A DNA stretch of 12,910 nt, taken from an uncultured Eggerthella sp. Its GTDB lineage: Bacteria > Actinomycetota > Coriobacteriia > Coriobacteriales > Eggerthellaceae. The position numbers were made by a program, and so were the translations under genes. The stretch covers positions 1 through 12,910 of the forward strand of contig URJE01000047.1 in assembly GCA_900547965.1 (NCBI GenBank), written 5' to 3'. Position 1 is the stretch's first letter, and each line of letters opens with the position of its first letter. The notes under the pieces are model-generated. The model did not search any database, was not told the DNA's origin, and saw nothing but the letters and a program-made list of their open reading frames with translations. Below, in pieces: positions 6,860-12,910 of the stretch.

Positions 6860-6930
6860 TTATCGTTTGCGCGAAAAACGATATATCTAATGCTGCTTTG
6901 ATAGATTTAAGTACAAATGTTCGATATAGT
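6860..6930 (+). promoter_or_regulatory. Probable promoter region of the R-M module
   Basis: After the terminator the sequence becomes AT-rich and offers several -10-like hexamers: TATATC (6882-6887), TCTAAT (6886-6891) and TATAGT (6925-6930). TTGATA (6898-6903) is the best -35 but stands 21 nt from TATAGT, too far for an ideal pair. A promoter here is required by the terminator upstream; the exact hexamers are uncertain. Confidence 0.35.
6861..6883. promoter_or_regulatory. Inverted repeat TATCGTTT / AAACGATA, candidate operator
   Basis: Perfect 8-bp arms at 6861-6868 and 6876-6883 separated by GCGCGAA. It overlaps the candidate promoter about 77 nt before the methyltransferase start. R-M systems without a controller gene are often autoregulated by the methyltransferase, and such a site could serve that role; this is inference. 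Confidence 0.4.
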
Positions 6931-6959
6931 AGCTATTGCTATTGGAAGGAGCGAATTAC

Positions 6960-8102
6960 GTGAAAAACAAAGTTATAGATATTTCTGCTCCAAAGACGGC
7001 AATTGAGTTTTTTTCTGGCATTGGACTTGCGCGAGCCGGCATGGCCCAAGCGGGGGTTAAGACCATTTGGGCGAACGACATTGATAAAACCAAGTGCATG
7101 CTATACCGGCAGCAATGGGGCGGGGAGCACCTGATCTGCGATGACGTATTCAACTTAAATCCACTTGATATTCCGTCTGCCGATATCGCATGGGCTTCGA
7201 GCCCTTGCACCAATCTCTCTCTTGCGGGTAAAAGGGAGGGGCTTTCCCGTGGTTCTGAATCGAAAGCCTTCTTTGGCTTCATTGATGCTGTCAGGGGCAT
7301 GGGCGAAAGAAAGCCCAGGGCTTTGATTCTTGAAAACGTTTGTGGCCTTGCTACATCACATAATGGAGAAGACTATAGGAAGGTCGTTGAATGCTTTAAC
7401 AATCTTGGTTATTCGGTTGATTCTTTTGAGCTGAATGCTAGGCGATGGCTTCCTCAGTCAAGGCCAAGAATGTTTGTCGTTGGCTTGCTCAACCCTATTG
7501 GTGAAGGGCGTTTGGATACTTCTGCTCGGCCCGATAAACTTCGTTGGATACATATGGATTCTTCTTTGAAGACGCATGTAACGCCTTTACCAGGATTGCC
7601 AGAATTGATGGTCTCTGGCTTTACAGAGATAACGGATAAAGTCAACGAAAGCGATGCACGCTGGTGGGATGAGGAGCGTGTGGAATGGTTTGTCGATTCC
7701 CTAAGCGAGAGTCAGCTGATTCGTTTTCGGGAGATGAAAAAAGGCAGCAAAATTGTGGCTCGGACGGCTTACAGGCGAACGCGTAATGGAAAGCCTGTTT
7801 GGGAGGTTCGAAATGACGATATTGCTGGTTGCCTGAGGACAGCGCGAGGTGGCTCATCTAAACAGGCTGTAGTTTTTCTAGGGAGGAATAATGTTCGTAT
7901 TCGTTGGATGACTGGCAATGAATACGCAAAGCTCCAAGGAGCTAGTAAATACAAGACAGACGGATTTAGCGAATCGAAGATACAGTATGCGTTTGGAGAT
8001 GCTGTCGCTGTCCCTGTTGTTAATTGGCTTCTAAGGGTGGCTGTGTTGCCGTCCCTGATTTCGGAAGACGAAGGAGTCGAGGTCAATGCGGAAGTATGCT
8101 GA
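6960..8102 (+). CDS. DNA (cytosine-5) methyltransferase of a type II R-M system
   Basis: Transfers a methyl group from S-adenosylmethionine to carbon 5 of cytosine at a specific site, protecting host DNA from the partner nuclease. Using the GTG at 6960, the 380-residue protein has the motifs in canonical order: I FFSGIG (17-22, SAM binding), IV SPCTNLSLAG with nucleophile Cys83, VI ENV (125-127), VIII QSRPR (166-170), IX-like IRWMTGNEYAKLQG, and X GDAVAVPVV (from about 346). The variable target-recognition region lies between VIII and IX, roughly residues 180-310; the target site cannot be predicted. The start is set by GGAAGGAG (6944-6951), 8 nt upstream; a TTG at 6936 in frame is inferior. 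AGG/AGA arginine codons and lower GC contrast with the arg genes, suggesting horizontal transfer. Confidence 0.93.
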   Translation: MKNKVIDISAPKTAIEFFSGIGLARAGMAQAGVKTIWANDIDKTKCMLYRQQWGGEHLICDDVFNLNPLDIPSADIAWASSPCTNLSLAGKREGLSRGSESKAFFGFIDAVRGMGERKPRALILENVCGLATSHNGEDYRKVVECFNNLGYSVDSFELNARRWLPQSRPRMFVVGLLNPIGEGRLDTSARPDKLRWIHMDSSLKTHVTPLPGLPELMVSGFTEITDKVNESDARWWDEERVEWFVDSLSESQLIRFREMKKGSKIVARTAYRRTRNGKPVWEVRNDDIAGCLRTARGGSSKQAVVFLGRNNVRIRWMTGNEYAKLQGASKYKTDGFSESKIQYAFGDAVAVPVVNWLLRVAVLPSLISEDEGVEVNAEVC

Positions 8103-9105
8103 TCAGGTATCCTTGTTGAACGATATTGCGGAGCAATGGTATGAGTCTCACCGTAAAAAAGGGAGAGTCAATACCAATGTAATGACGGCGGGGATAGCGG
8201 TTGCGGAGCTTTTGAAACGGAACTATCCCCTTACAACTGAGAATGTCAGTACCAAAAACGGCAGCCAAGTTAGAGGTTTAAGCGGGTCTTTTGTAAGAAA
8301 AGTTCTGATTGACAATGGCGAAAATAGGCCTTTTACGTCAGAGGGAGGAAGAACTTCCAGGGGCACATTGAAGCAGGCTATTGAGCTTGCGGCGCTTATT
8401 AATGACGCGTTGGGGGATGCTGGAAACAATCCCGAATGCAGGGAAGCAGCGGCGACCTCTTTGCAGAGGTATTTTGTAAAGTGCATCGGAAAAGATTTTT
8501 TCGATAAGAAATGTTTGCAGGTTCCTATTGACCCCTCAAAACCTGTGTCGAAGATTGTGGACGATATTTTTGAAGTCGCGAAGAGCAGGAATGATAAACC
8601 TACGGGCGCTGTTGCCCAGCATCTTGTTGGGGCGAAGTTGACTTTACGGTTTCCGCATGCATTTGTCGGAATGGATAATGCAAATGCAGCTGACGTACAG
8701 ACGGGCAGGCAAGGTGACTTCCAATTAGGGAATACGGCATTTCATGTTACGGTATCGCCCTCTGCTAAGCTGATAAATCGTGTTATCGAGAACGACAGAA
8801 ATGGCTACAGGTCAGTGGTTCTTGTTCCAGCTTCTGAGGTTTCGTTTGCCTCGGGCTTGTTCAAGTCCGAGGGGCTGGATGGCAAAGTTGGAGTTCAGAG
8901 CATAGAAACTTTTGTCGGAACGAATATCGAAGAAATTTCAGGCTTCAGTACAAGCGGCATTCGTCGTGGCGTAGCTCGGCTTATTCGGAAATACAACGAA
9001 AGAATCGCCTTATGCGAGGCCGATCAGTCTCTCCGCATTGATGAGCCTGAGTGGATTTCAGATGAGTTGGAATCAATCATTTTGTATGGAACGGTAGACG
9101 AGTAA
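8086..9105 (+). CDS. Probable type II restriction endonuclease, DUF4928-like
   Basis: Likely cuts DNA at the site methylated by the upstream enzyme. The ATG at 8086 overlaps the end of the methyltransferase gene by 17 nt and has AAGGAG (8071-8076) 9 nt upstream, so the two are co-transcribed and probably coupled. The 339-residue soluble protein has no membrane segment or signal peptide. From memory it matches the DUF4928 family often paired with cytosine methyltransferases: GAVAQHLVGAKLTLRFP, then a conserved core QTGRQGDF with Asp211, FHVTVSP with His220 and Thr222, Lys228, and later VQSIETFVGTNIEEISGF. A standard PD-(D/E)xK triad is not evident because His-Val-Thr stands where Glu-x-Lys is expected. 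The GDF-strand-strand layout recalls SacI-type nucleases. Family assignment is good; nuclease activity is inferred. Confidence 0.75.
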   Translation: MRKYADQVSLLNDIAEQWYESHRKKGRVNTNVMTAGIAVAELLKRNYPLTTENVSTKNGSQVRGLSGSFVRKVLIDNGENRPFTSEGGRTSRGTLKQAIELAALINDALGDAGNNPECREAAATSLQRYFVKCIGKDFFDKKCLQVPIDPSKPVSKIVDDIFEVAKSRNDKPTGAVAQHLVGAKLTLRFPHAFVGMDNANAADVQTGRQGDFQLGNTAFHVTVSPSAKLINRVIENDRNGYRSVVLVPASEVSFASGLFKSEGLDGKVGVQSIETFVGTNIEEISGFSTSGIRRGVARLIRKYNERIALCEADQSLRIDEPEWISDELESIILYGTVDE

Positions 9106-9137
9106 ATCGCCTCCCCTGAAAAAGCGGGCATTCAGAG

Positions 9138-9172
9138 CCTTTCCTTCGTAAAGAGGGAAGGGTCCTGTTTTG
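9138..9172 (+). terminator. Terminator after the R-M module
   Basis: CCTTTCCTTC (9138-9147), loop GTAAA and GAGGGAAGGG (9153-9162) form a continuous 10-bp stem with two G-U pairs, followed by the T-rich CCTGTTTTGTT. It closes the R-M transcript before argH. Confidence 0.7.
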
Positions 9173-9178
9173 TTATTA

Positions 9179-9210
9179 TTGGAACGTTAGTCAAGCAATA
9201 CTCGTATAGG
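9179..9210 (+). promoter_or_regulatory. Candidate argH promoter
   Basis: TTGGAA (9179-9184) and TATAGG (9205-9210) lie just after the R-M terminator, but the 20-nt spacing is longer than ideal. argH is isolated by terminators on both sides, so some promoter must lie in 9165-9225. Confidence 0.3.
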
Positions 9211-9241
9211 GCGCAGTTCTTGAAGGTTAGGAGCTCATATT

Positions 9242-10630
<1,389 letters not shown>

Positions 10631-10656
10631 TAGCGAATTCCCAAGCAATCAATTGA

Positions 10657-10692
10657 AAAGCCGCAGTGCCATAGGCGCTGCGGCTTTCTTGT
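10657..10692 (+). terminator. Strong terminator after argH
   Basis: AAAGCCGCAGTGCC (10657-10670), loop ATA and GGCGCTGCGGCTTT (10674-10687) form a 14-bp stem with a single G-U, followed by CTTGTT. The A-run on the left makes it potentially bidirectional. Confidence 0.9.
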
Positions 10693-10746
10693 TGCATTGA
10701 TTCTTTCATGGCTCTGTTCCCATTCAAGATTCATGGTTTGTGCAGA

Positions 10747-10775
10747 TTGGTGGTGGCAACGACAAGCGTGATAAA
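10747..10775 (+). promoter_or_regulatory. Candidate promoter of the penicillin-binding protein gene
   Basis: TTGGTG (10747-10752), a 17-nt spacer and GATAAA (10770-10775, within TGATAAAAT) form the best-spaced promoter in the window, about 30 nt before the start codon and just after the argH terminator. Confidence 0.5.
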
Positions 10776-10804
10776 ATGCAGAGAACTATATTTAGGGAGG
10801 TTCG

Positions 10805-12910
10805 ATGGCTTCACGAGCTAGAAAAAGCAAGCACGGTGCTCGCCAGGAAAAAGCAGGTTTAAGGCTTGGTGTTGTGGGTGCTGTTATCTTGGGCGCGCTT
10901 GCTGCCTGCTGCATTGCTGTAGTTGCGCTGTGCACCGTCTGGTTGCAGGACTTGCCCGACTACAACGATGCTTCTGCTTACAACTATGCCGAGAAAACCA
11001 AGGTATACGCTAACGACGGCACAACGCTGCTGGCTGAGTTTTACCTTGAGAACCGCGACCCCATCGATCTCGACGAAATGGGTACCTATGTAACCAAGGG
11101 CACGGTTGCTACGGAAGACGAACGTTTCTATCAGCATAACGGCATCGACGTGTTGGGCATTGCCCGCGCGGTTTGGGTAAACGTTACCCATACTGGCCAC
11201 GAAGGCGCTTCAACCATTACGCAGCAGTTCGTGCGAAATACCATCTTGGCCGATGAAGCTACGGAATCTACGTTGAAGCGCAAGGTTCGCGAAGCGTATA
11301 TCGCCATTAAGCTGGAGGAATCGTACTCCAAGGACGAAATCCTTCAGATGTACCTGAACACCATTAACTATGGTCAGGGCGCTTATGGCATCCAGGCTGC
11401 CGCCCAGCGCTACTACAGCAAGGATGCGAAAGACCTCACCATCGCTCAGGCGGCAACGCTTATCGGCATCCCTCAGTCGCCTACGTACAACAATCCCATC
11501 GACAACCCCGAAAACTGCAAGAACCGTCGCAACTTGGTTCTTGACCGCATGCTCACCAATGGCGTAATCACCCAAGAAGAGCATGATGCGGCGCAGGCTG
11601 AAGATTTGAACCTGAACGTTTCCACAGTAAGCACCGGCGACGGCATGTACAAGTACAAGTACTTCACCAGCTATGTTCGCGAAACGCTTTTGAAGGATTA
11701 TTCGACCGACGAGGTATTCAAGGGCGGCATGACGGTTGTTACTACGCTTGATCCTGCCATCCAGGAAGCAGCAGAATCTGCTGCCGATGCGAAGATGAAG
11801 AACCTCTCCGATAATCTTGAGCTCGCGTTGGTTTCCGTTGATCCCGATACTGGCTATATCAAGGCCCTTATCGGCGGACGCGACTACGACACCAATGAAT
11901 TCAACTTGGCAACGCAGGCAAAACGTCAGCCAGGTTCTTCCTTCAAGACGTTCACTTTGCTTGCTGCTTTGAACGAAGGGGTTTCGCCCGAAACCAACCT
12001 TAACTGCGCCGGCCATGTGAACATCAACGGTTGGCAGGTAGAGAACTACGGCGGCACCGACTACGGTACGCGTTCTATTAGAAGCGCCTTCGCCGTTTCC
12101 TCTAACACCGGTTTTGCCGAGCTGTGTACCGAAATCGGTCCTGAAAAGGTTGCGGACATGGCAAAGAAATGCGGCATTGAATCCGAATTGGACGCCTATC
12201 CTTCTATTACGCTGGGTTCCGAAGAGGTTACGGTGCGCGAAATGGCCCAAGCGTACGCCACCATTGCAAATGGCGGCACCAAGCGTGAAGCGGTATGCAT
12301 CGAATCTATTAAGGATTCTAATGGCATCACCATCTTCCAGGCCGACACCAAGGGCGAAAAGGTCCTTGATACGGCGCTCACCCAGGCTGCAACCGACGTT
12401 ATGAAGGGCGTTGTTACCAACGGTACTGGTCGTGGCGCAAACATCAGCAACGGGCAGCCGGTAGCGGGCAAAACGGGTACTTCCGAGAATTGGCGCGATA
12501 AGTGGTTCTGCGGCATCACCCCGCAGCTTTCCACCGCAGTATGGATCGGTGGCCGCGACGAAGTGCGCATGCCTTCTTCGGTTGCGTGCGATGGCGTATA
12601 CGGCAGCTTTATGAGTCAGGTTCTTGCGGGTCAACCTATTGAGCAGTTCCCGACGTCCGATACGAAGCTCACCTACAAGACAACGGACTTCGGCCATGGC
12701 AATGGAAGCACCGGTTCCTCTCCTGAGCACGAAGGCGATACGGAGATGACGGACGGCACGTCGGCTTCCGATACCACGAACAATGGGCAACCAGGCACTA
12801 ACGAACCCGAAAAGGGAGCCACTACCCCTAGCGGCGGTACGCCGAGCGGCGGAAGCGGTACGGGTTCGGGCTCTGGTTCCAGCAGCGGCGGCTCGAGCGG
12901 CGGCAGCAGC
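10805..12910 (+). CDS. Class A penicillin-binding protein (PBP1A-type), open at window end
   Basis: Bifunctional cell-wall synthase that polymerises lipid II into glycan and cross-links the peptides outside the membrane. The frame runs 702 codons to the window edge without a stop. A basic N-terminus (RARKSKH) precedes one transmembrane helix at about residues 20-47. The GT51 glycosyltransferase domain shows EDERFYQHNG with catalytic Glu104, GASTITQQ (134-141) and a KDEILQMYLNTINYGQGAYG stretch. The transpeptidase domain has SSFK (Ser378 nucleophile, Lys381), SSN (432-434) and KTGT (556-559). After about residue 615 comes a linker rich in Gly, Ser and Thr, still continuing at the edge. AGGGAGG (10794-10800) lies 4 nt before the ATG. 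No partner genes visible; it is separated from argH by a terminator. Confidence 0.93.
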   Translation, partial: MASRARKSKHGARQEKAGLRLGVVGAVILGALAACCIAVVALCTVWLQDLPDYNDASAYNYAEKTKVYANDGTTLLAEFYLENRDPIDLDEMGTYVTKGTVATEDERFYQHNGIDVLGIARAVWVNVTHTGHEGASTITQQFVRNTILADEATESTLKRKVREAYIAIKLEESYSKDEILQMYLNTINYGQGAYGIQAAAQRYYSKDAKDLTIAQAATLIGIPQSPTYNNPIDNPENCKNRRNLVLDRMLTNGVITQEEHDAAQAEDLNLNVSTVSTGDGMYKYKYFTSYVRETLLKDYSTDEVFKGGMTVVTTLDPAIQEAAESAADAKMKNLSDNLELALVSVDPDTGYIKALIGGRDYDTNEFNLATQAKRQPGSSFKTFTLLAALNEGVSPETNLNCAGHVNINGWQVENYGGTDYGTRSIRSAFAVSSNTGFAELCTEIGPEKVADMAKKCGIESELDAYPSITLGSEEVTVREMAQAYATIANGGTKREAVCIESIKDSNGITIFQADTKGEKVLDTALTQAATDVMKGVVTNGTGRGANISNGQPVAGKTGTSENWRDKWFCGITPQLSTAVWIGGRDEVRMPSSVACDGVYGSFMSQVLAGQPIEQFPTSDTKLTYKTTDFGHGNGSTGSSPEHEGDTEMTDGTSASDTTNNGQPGTNEPEKGATTPSGGTPSGGSGTGSGSGSSSGGSSGGSS

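Noticed and set aside
6850..9226. 8-bp direct repeat CTTGAAGG (6850-6857 and 9219-9226) flanking the R-M genes
   Set aside because: An 8-mer match between two intervals of this size is expected by chance, and the copies are not at clear junctions; not evidence of a target duplication.
10708..10821. 37-codon frame between argH and the PBP
   Set aside because: No ribosome binding site, crosses the predicted promoter and overlaps the PBP start.

Overview
The window carries an arginine-biosynthesis locus, argC-argJ-argB-argD-argG ... argH, all on the + strand. A two-gene type II restriction-modification (R-M) module sits between argG and argH. The right edge cuts through a class A penicillin-binding protein gene that is open at the window end. 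The left edge cuts through a decayed IS256-type (mutator) insertion sequence on the - strand. Gene style, moderately high GC in the arg genes, AGGAGG-like ribosome binding sites, a Gly/Ser-tailed class A PBP and an IS256-type remnant fit a high-GC Gram-positive. My best guess is a gut or oral Coriobacteriia (Eggerthellaceae-like) bacterium; this is an impression from the proteins, not a demonstrated assignment.

Layout. 1-315: IS remnant, with the transposase start at 211 reading leftward, a nonsense codon after 56 residues, and a likely IS end near 290-315. 316-761: no gene; a very strong G/C hairpin, short ATCCCG repeats, and then two dyads and a weak promoter candidate just before argC. 762-4026: argC, argJ and argB, tightly packed (11-nt gap, then a 4-nt ATGA overlap). 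4139-5365: argD after a 112-nt gap with a possible internal promoter and a structured leader. 5455-6678: argG after an 89-nt gap with a hairpin. 6679-6959: a perfect 12-bp hairpin, a strong rho-independent terminator, then an AT-rich promoter region with an 8-bp inverted repeat. 6960-9105: cytosine-5 DNA methyltransferase and its overlapping partner, which resembles DUF4928 restriction endonucleases. 9106-9241: terminator and probable argH promoter. 9242-10630: argH. 10631-10804: strong terminator and PBP promoter. 10805-12910: PBP, open at the window end.

Together ArgC, ArgJ, ArgB and ArgD make N-acetylornithine, and ArgJ recycles the acetyl group to release ornithine. ArgG and ArgH convert citrulline to arginine. 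The ornithine carbamoyltransferase step (argF) and an argR regulator are not in the window. The R-M pair differs from its neighbours in base composition and in use of AGG/AGA codons, is bounded by its own terminators and promoter region, and looks like a horizontally acquired cassette placed between two transcription units of the arginine pathway. The most unusual protein is the endonuclease partner: its candidate catalytic segment lacks a normal PD-(D/E)xK triad.
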